Shown piece by piece: positions 50,956 to 62,759 of a DNA stretch of 64,000 nucleotides (position 1 is the stretch's first letter; each line of letters begins with the position of its first letter). Position numbers and translations under genes: made by a program. Under the pieces are notes generated by a model. That model had not been told where the DNA came from and searched no databases. It worked only from the letters and a program-made list of their open reading frames with translations. This DNA comes from Carallia brachiata (taxonomy: Eukaryota; Streptophyta; Magnoliopsida; Malpighiales; Rhizophoraceae): contig JADCRB010000071.1 of assembly GCA_021464245.1 (NCBI GenBank), positions 3,162,001 through 3,226,000 on the forward strand, read 5' to 3'.

Positions 50956-53900
50956 GATTTACTTATTGTTGTCATGCTTTCTAGGAAGTTTTTGGACATA
51001 AAATCTTCAAACAGTTTTTTTTTTTTGTCCTGTGATTTGTAAAGTACATTGTATTGAGAAATTTGTTTGGGAAAAAAAAAAAGCAAATTTGAACAATGTT
51101 GAATGCTAGAAAATGAATTACAATTCAATTATATATGCAATTTATGTTCCAAGTAAGCACTCCTAGATTTTTTGAAATCAAGTGCGGTATCCTAGTGTAT
51201 GATTTCATAGAATGCCAGCAATGTGTTCATAGTCGGGTACGTAGCTGGTTCTGTTACTCTCTAGTGTATAAGGTGTTTGAACTGAAGAGAAGATAAACTG
51301 AAACAAAAATGTAAGACAATGTGTGCTCAATTCTTGAAGTAATTCTCCTCTATTATGGTTTTCATTTTGAAACCCTGCCAAATCTCAGCAGTACAATCAA
51401 TCTTTTTTTTTTTTGTTTTTTGCTTTTCATTACATCAAGATTCCTAATACAAGCTAATTTTATTGGTTGCTGTTGAGGTTGATGCCACTGCCTATTTCCT
51501 GCTGGCTGGAATAGCTGCTGCTGCTGTGATTGGTCTATGGCTGAGGCTGAGATGATAGGAGCTGAACTCAGCAATCATTGTCGACTTTACAGCTTTTTCT
51601 TGCTGGCTGCTGAACATGGTAATAATCTGCTGCTGGAATTCTTCTGCTGCTGCTTCTGCATTGGTTCTGATCTGCTGTTGCTCTTTTTAACTTGGTGAAG
51701 CTGCTTCTGGCTTGATGAAGTTCCTGCTATCTGTTTGCTGTCTTGCTGTGACTTTTGATCCTTTTCCATCGGAGCTGCTGTTGCTGCCAAAGCTACTTTT
51801 GCAACTTGAATTGATTCAGCTGCTCCAAGTTCTTCAGAACGTTGCTGATATTTTAACAGGTTCTTCTTCTTATTTTTTTCTCCTTTTCTCTTTCTGTATA
51901 CTGGTGCTTCAAAATTATTTTTCTGCATGGAGTATTTGACATAACTTATGTGATTTTGTGCCGAACAATGATTGCTTTTTTACCCATTCTGCATTCAGCT
52001 TATATTAGGAACCTTTCCCATTTGAGTATGCTGAAGCTGCTAAAGTCCTATTATAGTATGCTATGTCTGAAAGAAGCTAAATTTACCTTATTTTTCCATA
52101 TGTTACCTTTTTCGTGTTTCAGTTATTATGTTGTCTTTATGCTTCTATTTCTTGTATGCTTTTTTTCTTTTTTCTTTTGTTTCCCATTCAACCAACATAG
52201 ATAGGCGTCTCTCTGTAAACTTTCAATTGAACAGGTTAGTGGCAAGCGAATTGAAGCTTGGTGGCTTTGGGCCAAGATTGTGCCCCTCAAAGTATTCTGC
52301 TGCTTCTTTATATTTTGGTTCATCTGCATAAGCAAATAAACAATCATGGGATCTGAAGATTTGTTCTTTTGTTTTGAGGCACCATTTTTATAGTATTTGA
52401 ATTCGAATCCTGATAGCGATGCATGCTGCGAGTTGTTTTCAGGTAATACCTCAACCTCGTATCTCTATCAGTCGGGTGCTCTGTGTGTATCTTTTACAAC
52501 TTCTGGCAGATATGTCTGTGCCGTTACATTTCAGAGCCTAACATCATGACTTGTGGGATCTGTTAGTGGGCAAACCTTCTTTTATGACCTGAGGCAGGCA
52601 TGCATTGCCTTTATACGTTGACCATTCGACCATTGCCTTACGAGTTTTTTCTGGGGATAACCATTCTGAGGTAACATGCCGTCTTCTTGCTTAGAAACAG
52701 GAGTATGTGCTGATTTTTTGATGTGCTTGTGCATTGGAATACCTCCTTGGTTATTGGTGCAATTCATGAATTTAACAATGGAGAGGCAGTGGCATCAGAG
52801 AAAGGTTTTATTTAGCCAAGGGAGGTTTCAGGTAGTATCCACTTTCTTTATTCTTCTTCCTTTCTCCTTGGCAATAATCTTGTGATATTGTTATTCCTAT
52901 GTGGCAAGGAATCTGATGGGCAACAACTTTGTGAGGTTTCAGATTTTTTTTTTTTTTTTAATATATTTTCCAACCCTCGTGCTAAAATATAGGTTTTGAG
53001 AGTCGATTTGAAGGTTGTAGTTCATGCAAAATCCCATTTTCATTCCATTTGTTGACAAAAAGTTTATGAAAGTGACAAGGAATCAAATGGGTTTTGAGAG
53101 TCGATTTGGTACAGTGAGGTTCCTCAACTCAAAATTTAAATCACTTTATAGGATTGATTGTCTGTGAAATTTAACTTTGTGACGGCCAAGATTTACTTGA
53201 GAATATTTCATTGGAAATTGTTCCACACACAAACAAGCTTCATAAATAAATTTTACAATCGTAGGAAACCTTGGTTATCGGCACAATTTTTTGTTGTTGC
53301 TTCTGCATTGGAATACCTACTTGGTTATCAGTGCAATTCATGAATTCAATAATGGGGTGGCAGTGGCATCAGGAAAGGTTTCATTTAGCCAAATGGAGAT
53401 TTCAGGTACTATCCACTTTCTTTATCTTCTTCCTTTTTCCTTGGCAATAATTTTGTGAGATTGTTATTCCTATGTGTGTTTTTGTTCATTTATATATTGT
53501 CCAACCCTGGTACTAAAAGATAGGTATTGAGAGTCAAATTGAAGGAAATCATCCCATTCTCATTCCAGTTTTTAACAAAAGTTTGCAAAATGGCAAGGAA
53601 TCAGATAGGTTTTGAGAGTCAATGGAGTACAGTGGGGTCCTCAACCCAAAAATTAAATCATTTCATAGGATTTTTTGTCTATGAAATTTAACCTCATGAA
53701 AACCAACGTTTACTGGAGAATATTTTATTAGAAATTGTTTTAAAGAGAAACAAGTTTCATAAAAAAAAATTTATGATCGTAGGAAACCTTGGGTATCAGG
53801 GCAATTTTTCGTTGTTGCTTCTGCATTGGAATACCTACTTGTTTATCGGTGCAATTCATGAATTCTACAATGGAGAGGCAGTGACATCAGGGGAAGGTTT

Positions 53901-56093
53901 CATTTAGCCAAATGGAGGTTTGAGATACTTTCCACTTTCTTTATTCTTCTTCCTTTTTCCTTGGAAATAATTTTGTGAGATTGTTATTCCTATGTGTGTT
54001 TTTGTTCATTTATATACTGTCCAGCCTTCGTGCTAAAACATGGGCATTGTGAGTCAATTTGAAGGATTGTAGTTCACAAGAAATCCCGTTTTCCTTTTTT
54101 TTTTTTTTTGACGAAAAGTTTATGAAAGTGATAAGGAATCAGATAGGGTTTGAGAATTGATTTTGCATAGTGAGGTCCTCAACTCGAAATTTAAATAACT
54201 TCATAAGATTTATTGTCCGTGAAATTTAATCTTGTGAAAACCAAGGTTTACTTGAGAATATTTCATTAGAAAATGTTTTACACACAAACAAGTTTCATGA
54301 ATAAATTTGACAATCGTACGAAACCTTGGTTATGAGTGCAATTTTTTGTTGTTGCTTCTGCATTCGAACTACCTACTTGGTTAGCAGTGCAATTCATGAA
54401 TTCAACAATGAAGAGGCAGGTGGCATCCGGGAAAGATTTCATTTAGCCAAATGGAGGTTTCAGTCACCATCCACTTTCCTTATTCTTCTTCCTGTTCCTT
54501 GGCAATAATTTTGTGAGATTGTTATTCCTATGCGCCTTTTTGTTCATTTATATATTGTCCAACTCTCATGCTAAAAGATAGATATTGAGAATCGATTCGA
54601 AGGATTGTAGCTCACGAAAAATCCCATTTTCATTTTTTTTTTTTTGACGAAAAGTTTACGAAATGGAAGGGAATCATATAGGTTTTCAGAGTCGATGGGG
54701 TACAGTGAAGTCCTCAACCCAAAATTTAAACCGCTTCATAGAATTTATTGTCTATAAAATTTAACCACATGAAATTCAATGTTTACTTGAGAATATGAAG
54801 CACAAAAGGCACTAGCACTAAACTGTTTTGCTTGCCTGGAAGGCCATTGACCTAGATAATCAAGAGGCCCTCAATTTTACACAAAATTAAGTTTCATAAA
54901 TAAATTTTACAATCGTAGGTGAAAAATATAAATATTTTTATCATGTAGCAATCGATAGTTATATGTCGGGGCTATTTGGAAACAAAATATTGTAGGAGGC
55001 AAGTTATGCGGATTCGGTTTACTCAAGGGTCACGGGACGTTTTTTAATGGTTTAAAGTGCCTGCTGGGTCACGGCGACGGGACATTGTTAAATGGTTTAG
55101 AGTGCCTGCTGGGTCTTGCTTTTGGAACTTCGGGCTAGGCCATGATGTGAAAGGTTATGGCCCAAAATAGCCTAGCTAATGTTTGGTCACGGGACATTGT
55201 TTAATGGTTAGAGTGACTGCTGGGTCTCGCTTTCGGAACTTTGGGTTAGGCCATGATCTGAAAGATTATGACCCAAAATCACCTATCTGATGTTTGATCT
55301 TGTCAGATTGAATTCTATGGGAAGAATTATGCTGGAGTGAATTTTTAGGTGTTTATTAATTTTATTTTTTTATAAATAAAATTAATTTATAATTTAATAC
55401 CATTTAAATATTATTTTTAATTTTTTATTTAAGTGGATCTTACTTATTATGTGGTGTAAATTATGAGTAAGTTACATCTATTTAAGAAAGTGAGTTAAAA
55501 TAAAATTCCCAGTTTTTATTGACATCCGGAGTCCCGACTGTAGACGTGGATGCCAAGAGGCTTTGTCAGCATGATCATTTTCGTTATTACAGGAAAACAT
55601 CAGGGATAAACTACTAGGTTTAAAAAAATTTCCCAAAACATCTCTCTCGGATCCCTCTATTATAATTTTTATTTTGGTACTTCGACTCTTTGAGGGTTTT
55701 CTGCTTCAACGCTCCAATCATTTAAACCTCAAAAACGAGTGTTCATTATCATCTGGAGGCACCCATGCGAGCAAAATTTTCAAACAATCAAGAATGCTGA
55801 TCAGTGACATGGGCGATTTCTAGCCAGACGGACGAACCCATGACTTGTTACTTTCCAAACTTTTTATTAACAGAGAATTTTTCTCAACTCAGCAGCATTC
55901 CTGTTATATTTGACCATCATGTATGATTAATTATTGGAATGAGTTGATTTGACGTGTCAAGCTGTGGCATGTTGAGTGATGCAATGTAGGTCTAATTATT
56001 AGCACACCTCACCCTCTTCGTCTCCACAAGTTTTCTCTTTCTCCTTCAAAACCACTAGAACAGCTAAAAATGAGTTTCTCCGAGGGTGTCCAT
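50956..56093. repeat. Tandem duplication of ~5.1 kb, copy II
   Basis: Starts at GATTTACTTATTGTTGTCATG, directly after the end of copy I, and runs to the GAGGGTGTCCAT end. It lacks the second block P but has four ~540-bp units instead of two, and a triplicated short segment (GGGACATTGTTTAATGGTT type, 55020-55260). Confidence 0.85.
52731..54890. repeat. ~540-bp tandem units, four copies
   Basis: Anchors at 52731, 53305, 53823 and 54360 (spacing 574, 518, 537). Same unit as at 49001. Units differ from each other by many substitutions and short indels, so this is not a recent array. Confidence 0.8.
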
Positions 56094-56208
56094 CAAATGC
56101 AAGTGGCTAAGGTCACTTGCTAATGATCACTTTATAACATCATCAAACTTTGTTCTTTTAGAACAGTTTGTCATGAAGCCGGCAAGCAGCCCATGATGGT
56201 TTTCTATA

Positions 56209-56230
56209 AGAGAGAGAGAGAGAGAGAGAG
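56209..56230. repeat. (AG)n microsatellite
   Basis: Eleven AG dinucleotides, followed by a degenerate GAAAGAAAGAGAGAG tail. Confidence 0.95.
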
Positions 56231-56604
56231 CGACAGGGAAAGAAAGAGAGAGTTGTAGCGTTCAAGCTAACAAAAAATTTATGAGGGGCGAGGGATAAAT
56301 ACACATTGATGCTGACCTTAATGGATGTTGCTGTAATGGCACTTGAACAAGTAGTCGCGCCTTGATCACCTTTACTTAAATGTATTTGCATACATGTTCA
56401 ACTGAAAAAGTGACATCTCATCGATGGAAAATCACCACATATTAATACCCATTAACCCGTTGCATACGGGAGATAGATAAGGAAGAGAATGAAAGTACTT
56501 TATATGTATCATTTGCATAGTTATCGAACTATTTGTAGTTCACGCGCAAACATGTACACAGTGAAAGGCAGTGAAAATAGATCTACAGCATAACATGACA
56601 TATA

Positions 56605-57151
56605 TGTTGTAGTCCAAACTGATTAGTCTTTGGACTATTGTGGAAATTCGAGCCTAATGCGGTGTTTCAACTATTTTTGAAATTTTCAACTATTTGAGAA
56701 GTTTTAAACTATTGAAGTCTTTCAATTTTTGTTAAAGTCTTTTGACTATCAGGGAGAATATTAAAAGACAACTGCTTTATCTCAACAAATTTAATGGTTT
56801 AGGATCTCTTTCGAATCTTTATAAATAGAGGGTTCGAATGTAAGGAGAAAAGTGTAAGAGCAGCAAGTTAAAGAAAAAGGTGTGTTCTTGGGTTTGTGTG
56901 AAGGGTGTACAAAAGCTCTAAGTTCAGATTTGGGTATTAAACGGGAGTGTTATATTTATATAACTTTTCACTCAATAAGAACAGGTGTTTTCTCCGTGAA
57001 CATAGGCAAATTGTTGAACCATGTAAAGTTTATGTGTTTTCTCAGTATACTCATTATTTTGTTTACTTAATCTTTTGATATCAATAAACTAACTTGTATA
57101 CGTGTTCATTAAGTACTTGATTCCTGTTTTTTTCCACCTCGTTTCCTAATA
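56605..57151 (+). repeat. 5' LTR of the copia element
   Basis: Starts TGTTGTAGTCCAAACT and contains TATAAATAGAGGGTTCGA (56820-56837), the probable promoter, also present in the right LTR. The terminal CA has mutated to TA. Confidence 0.88.
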
Positions 57152-57152
57152 G

Positions 57153-58345
57153 TGGTATTGGAGCCAAGTTTGTTTACTAGGAGTACTTTAAATGTACAGA
57201 GATGGCAAAGAATTCTATGCAATTCTTTGTGGATTGATTTGATGAAAAAGAAAGCTTTACTTGCTGGCAAAGACAAGTAAAGGAATCTTCATTCAACAAG
57301 GCTTGGGAACAGTGTTGAAAGGCGAGGATGGTAAGCCAGGAAAAATCAAAGACGACGAGTGAAATGAATTAAAATTGTGGTTTGTCAGCACAATTCGACT
57401 CTTTATTGTTGATAATTTGTTGGCACTGTCTTAGACGTAAATTTTGCACTGGAATATGGCAAAAGTTGGAGAATCTCTATCTGGCTAAGAGCTTGACCAA
57501 CAAATTACATATAAAGCGGCAACTCTATTGGTTAAAGATGAAAGATGGTGCAAATCTGATTGAACACATTAGCGTGTTTAATAGTATTGTAGATCAACTA
57601 CAAAAGGTTGATGTAAAAATTGAAAAAGAAGATAAGACCCTTTTACTTTTTACTTCGCTTTCTGATTTATTTGATAGTTTAATTACTACATTACTATATG
57701 AAAAAGATACAGTGAATTTGAAACAAGTGCAACGAGCATTGTTGTCTCTTAATATCTACAAAAGATCTTCCTTAAAAAGGGAAAAGGATTAGCACATGTC
57801 ATACATGGTAAGAATCGAGAAGGTTAGTCTAACAAAAGATTCAAAGGTAGCAAGTGAAGATCTCAAGTCGACGAAAAGGGCGTGCAGTCTTACCACTGTA
57901 AAGAATACAGTCACGTCAAACGAGATTGCACCTCAGCGGAAATAGGACATTGGATCTCAACAAGGTGATGGTAACCAGCATTTTTTGAACTTGGTAAGTG
58001 ATAACAATCTTCTCATAGTCGTTAGAGGTGTGGATACTAATTCTCATGAATAGATATTGGATTCAGGTTGTTCGTTGCATTTTTATTCCAAGAAAGAAAA
58101 TTTTGAGACGTTCCAAAAACAGACAGTTGACCCAATATCACTTGGTGATGGGTCTACTTGTAAAATCAAGGGAGTTAAAACGATAAACATAAACATATTT
58201 GATAGAACTGTGCATACTTCGGATGGTTGTGACATATGTCCCAAAGATGCGTAAAAATTTGATATCCTTAAGCTTGTTGAATTCAATTTTCTATTTGCTA
58301 TAGATTTATGGAATCATACAAGATAACTTGACCCTGTTGAAAGGA
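57153..58345 (+). pseudogene. Degenerate copia gag-protease region
   Basis: 57382-57792 encodes a gag (UBN2-type) stretch including LTNKLHIKRQLYWLKMKDGA and the pattern EKEDKTLLLFTSL typical of copia gag. Near 57890-57940 a zinc-knuckle remnant HCKEYSHVKRDC appears with its first Cys replaced. 58050-58254 encodes a protease segment with DSG, and near 58330 a GAG-pre-integrase-like GELYCGLYRLVGS. Stops and frame changes separate these pieces. Non-functional. Confidence 0.82.
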
Positions 58346-58360
58346 GAATTGTATTGCGGG

Positions 58361-58694
58361 CTATATCGTCTAGTTGGGAGTATAGTGATTCTGAAGTTCT
58401 CGAAAGGGAATTGGAAGTGGGGAGCTCATGTTCGTTTCCATGTTTCAGACGTACAAGTGAGGAAAATTCCTGTTATAAGGGAAGATGTATTGGAATCTAC
58501 TCACAAAACTAATAGGTATAAAATTAGCTATATCGTTTAGTTGGGAGTATAATGATTCTCAAGTTCTCGAAAGGGAATTGGAAGTGGGGAGCTCATGTTC
58601 GTTTCCATGTTTCAGACGTACAAATGAGGAAAATTCCTGTTATAAGGGAAGATGTATTGGAATCTACTCACAAAACTAATAGGTATAATATTAG
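58361..58694 (+). repeat. 167-bp tandem duplication inside the copia element
   Basis: 58361-58527 and 58528-58694 are nearly identical, each running from CTATATCGT.TAGTTGGGAG to AATAGGTATAA.ATTAG. It lies where the rest of pol has been deleted. Confidence 0.9.
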
Positions 58695-58831
58695 TTTGTT
58701 GCAGTTATATATGTTATTGGCCGAGTATGCTAAATAAAATTGGATTGTTTAAGATGTGTAGCTAGTCTGTAAGGCCAGTAGTATTGTTCTATTCTCTGTT
58801 TTTTAGGTATGCTCAGTGTGGCGGAGGAGAT

Positions 58832-59373
58832 TGTTGTAGTCCAAACTAATTAGTCTTTGGACTATTGTGGAAGTTCTGGTCTAATGTGGTCTTTCAACTA
58901 TTTTAGAAGTCTTCGACTATTTGGGAAGTTTTAAACTACTGAAGTCTTTTGATTTTGTAGAAGTCTTTTGACTATTGGAAAAAATATTGAAAGACAATTG
59001 CTTTATGTCAATGAATTTACCAGTTTATGATCTCTTTCGAGTCTCTATAAATAGAGGGTTCGAGTGTGAAGAGAAGGGTATGAGAGCAATAAGTTAGAGA
59101 GAATGGTGTCTTTTGGAGTTTGTGTGAAGGGTGTACAAGCTTTGAGCTAGGGTTTGGGTATTAAACATGAGTATTATACTTGTATAACTTTTCACGTAAT
59201 AAGAACAAGTGTTTTCTTCGTAGACATAAGTAAGTTGCCGAACCACGTAAATTTTGTGTATTCTCTCAGTATTTCATTATCTTATTATTTAATCTTTCTA
59301 TATCGATAAATTAACTTGTATGCATGTTCATTAGGTACTTGATTCTCGTTTTCTCCCACTTCGTTTCCCAACA
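58832..59373 (+). repeat. 3' LTR of the copia element
   Basis: 542 bases, TGTTGTAG to CCAACA, with the same TATAAATAGAGGGTTCGA box as the left LTR. Followed directly by the ATATA target repeat. Confidence 0.9.
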
Positions 59374-59378
59374 ATATA

Positions 59379-62046
59379 TGTATTGTCCCACTCGCACCAA
59401 CATTACAAATATCAGAAAAGATTGGGTACCAAGGTTAGTATCCTGATCTTGGTACCGGGTAATATAATAATCATTTTTTTAGTAAATGTCATTTGAAATT
59501 TAAATTTTAAATTTTAAAATAACATGAATTTATATTTAAGTTTTAATTTTATAAAAAAAATAATTTAATATTAGTCTCAGTACGTTCACTGAGCTTATTT
59601 GAGCTCTAATAATATATATCTCGATGAACCATAAATATGTGTGTGTGTTTAAAGATCAAAATAGAATATTTTCACGCAAGTTGATCATAAGAGGGAGCAG
59701 AAATTATCCTGTAAAGAGATTATAAATGATTTATAGGCTGCGGGGAAAGATTTCCTATCTTCATTACGTGGGAGAAGTTTTAGTGATGGTTTAGAAATAG
59801 AGTTTACATCTTTATATTATTTTACATGATCAATATTTCATACGAAATACTCTCCTTAAATCCAAAATGTTCAGTATAATAATTTAGAAACAGGCCCCTT
59901 TGTTAAGAATTCTCCAAATTAGGGGAAGAAGAGGGAGAAATCAATATCTAATGGGAAATAATCTCCTAAAAAATCCAAAATAATCAAATTTAACAATTAG
60001 GATATGGGCTTAATTCAGATGGAGATTAATAACTACATACATGTAGAAACGAGTTTGAATTTTATAGTCATCAAATACCAATTTTTTAAAAAAAAAAACT
60101 TAAACGTTTGCAAAAGCTAAATAGGTGGGGGAATGCACATACACTGGCAATGGCATGCAGCCATTTATTAATTACATTTTGTCTATCAAAGTAAAAAAAA
60201 AAAACAAAGAAAAGGAAAACCATGGGCTGTTAAGTTTCTCCAGGAATTGTACAAGGTTCTTCCCTTGTTTATTCCATTGATCGTACAGGTGTTTTTTGTC
60301 ATTAAAACTAGAGCATTCTCTTGCTGCCGCGCCTCTCTCTCTCAAGGGACTACTAGTCTTCTGTCGTGCCAGTAAATTTGCCATGTAAACCGTGCACGAA
60401 ACTAGTTTAGAGTGCCGTAAATACACAAGTGATGTATGCATATGTTGCTTTGCCACACGCTATTTGAAATTTTCTCAGAATCTCCATCTTTTCTTTTCTA
60501 TTCCTACAAGAAACTGCTGCATATTACTCTTTCAGTTCGTTTTCCATTTACCTCTCTAATCTAAAGAGCATCAAATAGAGCGGGAGAGAGAGAGAGAAGA
60601 CCTCAAGCTTAATTTGATGCATGAAATAAGTTTATGTGATATAGATGTTCCTTTCTATAATTCCTAGCCTAACCTGAAGGAACAGTGCAACAACTTGCTT
60701 GAGTTTATCAGTAACAGTTTATCGTGGCTTGCATCAGACATCACTATAAATATGGCCCAATGATTGTTTGCTCACGTAGTGACACTGACAAGCATTTTCC
60801 ACTTGTAAGCCTCAAATGTGGTAACAAATAGGCCTATGCTATATTGCTGTTGCTATGTGCAGCTTAAGAATTTTACGGGGTTACTGCCTAGGCAGCGACC
60901 AGCGAACTATTGTGCCATGATGATGAAGGACTTGATTAAGTGAAAACTTCATATATACTTTGATCAACAAGAACTAATGACGGAGCAAGGGAAATATGGG
61001 CAATTTGGTAATTTAACAAATTGGGCAGTGCATAAATTTTTTTTAGTTCATTAGAAACTCATTCGGTTATAAGTTAAATAATAATAATAACTTTTCTCTC
61101 TCATAAATTTCTTTCATTTTTTTCAAGATTTAAATTTAAGATTTTTAAAATAAAAATTTAAATTATAACCATTAGAATGTCCTCTAAAAGATATATAAAC
61201 ACTGATATTGGAGAAAATAAAAGGTATTAGCATCATAATGTGCCAAAATTTGTTGATGTTGTATCAATAAATTTGAGATGAAATCTAAGCAAAAAGGGAA
61301 AAAAATTGAAGTTCTGGTTTATGAGATGGGTTCATAAAAAAACAGAGAAAAATACAGAATAATTAAGTTACCATGCAAAGTTCTGTAAAGGGAAGAGAAG
61401 GTTTTTTTTTTTTTTTTTGGACAGAAGTGAGGTTCAAATTAAATGAGAGCCTCATTAAAAACTGTCTGACCTTTGGACAGTCTCAGCTCGCCGCATCGAA
61501 ACCTAACCTGCCCATCTAAATAGCCTCACACGTGCCTCAGCACGCGTCACATCTATGTTTACCAGTTACAGCAGTATTACCATTTTTCCCTTCTTTCCTT
61601 TATCGTTCTCTTCACTTCTTCTGCATTGTTAGGACGGGAGTGAGTCAGGAAAGAAAATAACAGGTTGGTGAAAAATGGTCAAAATTTCAAGAACTTTCTC
61701 TTCTAATTACCAAAATACTGGCCTTAATTAGATTTGTTAAACAATCCAAAGAACTGAAACTGTAAGTCGAAGTTGGATACAATTGTACCCATGAAAATCT
61801 GATGAAAAATAAGATATTCTTCCGTTAAAACCTCAACAAATTTTCATTTCCCCATTTGGAAACGTAGTAGTAGAAGCCCCACCAAAGGGCCAAAAAAGCA
61901 AAAAGAAAAAAAAAAACTGCTCGAAGATTCACCTTCGTTAACCCAATTTATGTACATATACAGACAGCCATATAGACCTAAACTAAAACAAGAACCCCAA
62001 AATAGAAGGAAAATTTAAAAAAAAAAAAAAAAGAAAGGAGAAAAGA
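59379..62046. other. Intergenic, nothing recognised
   Basis: AT-rich. A small inverted repeat GGTACCAAG...CTTGGTACC sits at 59426-59456. The minus-strand frame 60172-60456 begins with ATG but matches no family I know. 61400-61430 has a T-run beginning a possible repeat. The last ~140 bases are the GDU 3' flank. Confidence 0.5.
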
Positions 62047-62622
62047 TCAATGGTTTTGAATTGAGGACTCATTGGACCCCATGCTTCCATTTTGTTCACC
62101 TTGATGCTGATAATTATCAGTATTCTGCTGTTTCATCATTTCGACTGCAAGGGCACCATTCTCCAATTTCCCATCCTTTTCGCGGCAGGAACAGCTCTGT
62201 TCGCTGCTGCTGCTGCTGCTAGTACTACTTGTGTCGCCAAAAGAAGAAGACCTACTAGACATTGGTGTGGCCAAGAAAGTTGGTTTCTTTTCCCCGGCCA
62301 TAAACACCAGTATTGTCTGAGCAAAAGAAGACTGCAGCACGCCTTGTTTGTCGCCGTCACCTGTCTTGTTGTTCCCTCCTTGATCTCCACCGGCCTCCAG
62401 GTCCCTCTCGCCGCCATCGTTGCCGCCGCCGTTCTCGAGATACCCAGATAGCTTCCAGTAGGAGCAGGCAAGAATCAACAGAGCAAAGGCGATCAGGCCT
62501 AGCATGGCTGCTAACCCACCAAACAAATATGGAACCGGTGAGTGCCACGGCGAGTGTTGTTCAACCGCCGCCGTTGGCGTGTGTGCTGAAGCCACGTCGA
62601 TCTGTGATCTTGCTGCTGCCAT
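62047..62622 (-). CDS. GLUTAMINE DUMPER (GDU) family membrane protein
   Basis: Plant-specific small membrane protein; overexpression of family members raises amino-acid export and they interact with LOG2-type ubiquitin ligases (known for Arabidopsis GDU1). Single exon, 191 residues. The start is the ATG at 62622-62620; the frame is open a little further upstream but without an ATG. Order: variable N-terminus; HSPWHSPVPYLFGGLAAMLG at 23-42 leading into one transmembrane helix (about 32-53) ending SYWKLSGYL; an acidic Gly-rich linker (63-94); the VIMAG-type motif as VFMAG (106-110) followed by KPTFLATP; then a Ser-rich, Gln/Asn-rich tail. The Ile-to-Phe change in VIMAG is the only oddity. The family is clear, the member number is not. 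Confidence 0.95.
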   Translation of the reverse strand: MAAARSQIDVASAHTPTAAVEQHSPWHSPVPYLFGGLAAMLGLIAFALLILACSYWKLSGYLENGGGNDGGERDLEAGGDQGGNNKTGDGDKQGVLQSSFAQTILVFMAGEKKPTFLATPMSSRSSSFGDTSSTSSSSSSEQSCSCREKDGKLENGALAVEMMKQQNTDNYQHQGEQNGSMGSNESSIQNH

Positions 62623-62654
62623 TTCTGTCTTTCTCACAAACACAGAAAGAAAGG

Positions 62655-62656
<2 letters not shown>

Positions 62657-62688
<32 letters not shown>
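62657..62688. repeat. (GA)n microsatellite in the GDU 5' leader
   Basis: Sixteen GA repeats 35-66 bases before the GDU start codon, so a CT-rich tract in the transcript leader. Length variation here could affect expression; that is inference. Confidence 0.9.
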
Positions 62689-62692
<4 letters not shown>

Positions 62693-62730
62693 GATGGGGA
62701 ATGAGATGGTGGGGAGCTTGGAAGGTGAAA

Positions 62731-62745
62731 GATATATATTTATAG
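62731..62745 (-). promoter_or_regulatory. TATA box of the GDU gene
   Basis: On the minus strand CTATAAATATATATC lies about 110 bases before the start codon, ahead of the CT-rich leader. Good match to the plant TATA consensus. Confidence 0.65.
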
Positions 62746-62759
62746 ATAGATGGAGCAAA

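Larger units (their letters stand above)
56605..59373 (+). mobile_element. Internally deleted Ty1/copia LTR retrotransposon
   Basis: Two LTRs of about 545 bases flank an internal region of only about 1.7 kb. Target duplication ATATA at 56600-56604 and 59374-59378. Just inside the left LTR, TGGTATTGGAGCC (57153) resembles the copia primer-binding site for initiator tRNA-Met. The purine tract GGCGGAGGAGA precedes the right LTR. Gag and protease remnants remain; integrase, reverse transcriptase and RNase H are gone. The LTRs are visibly diverged (roughly 85-90% alike over the first 150 bases by eye), so insertion is not recent. Not autonomous. Confidence 0.9.

Noticed and set aside
60172..60456. 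94-codon minus-strand frame with an ATG start
   Set aside because: No recognised signature (checked by eye for small secreted peptide motifs), and the C-terminal end runs into low-complexity sequence. Transcript evidence would be needed.
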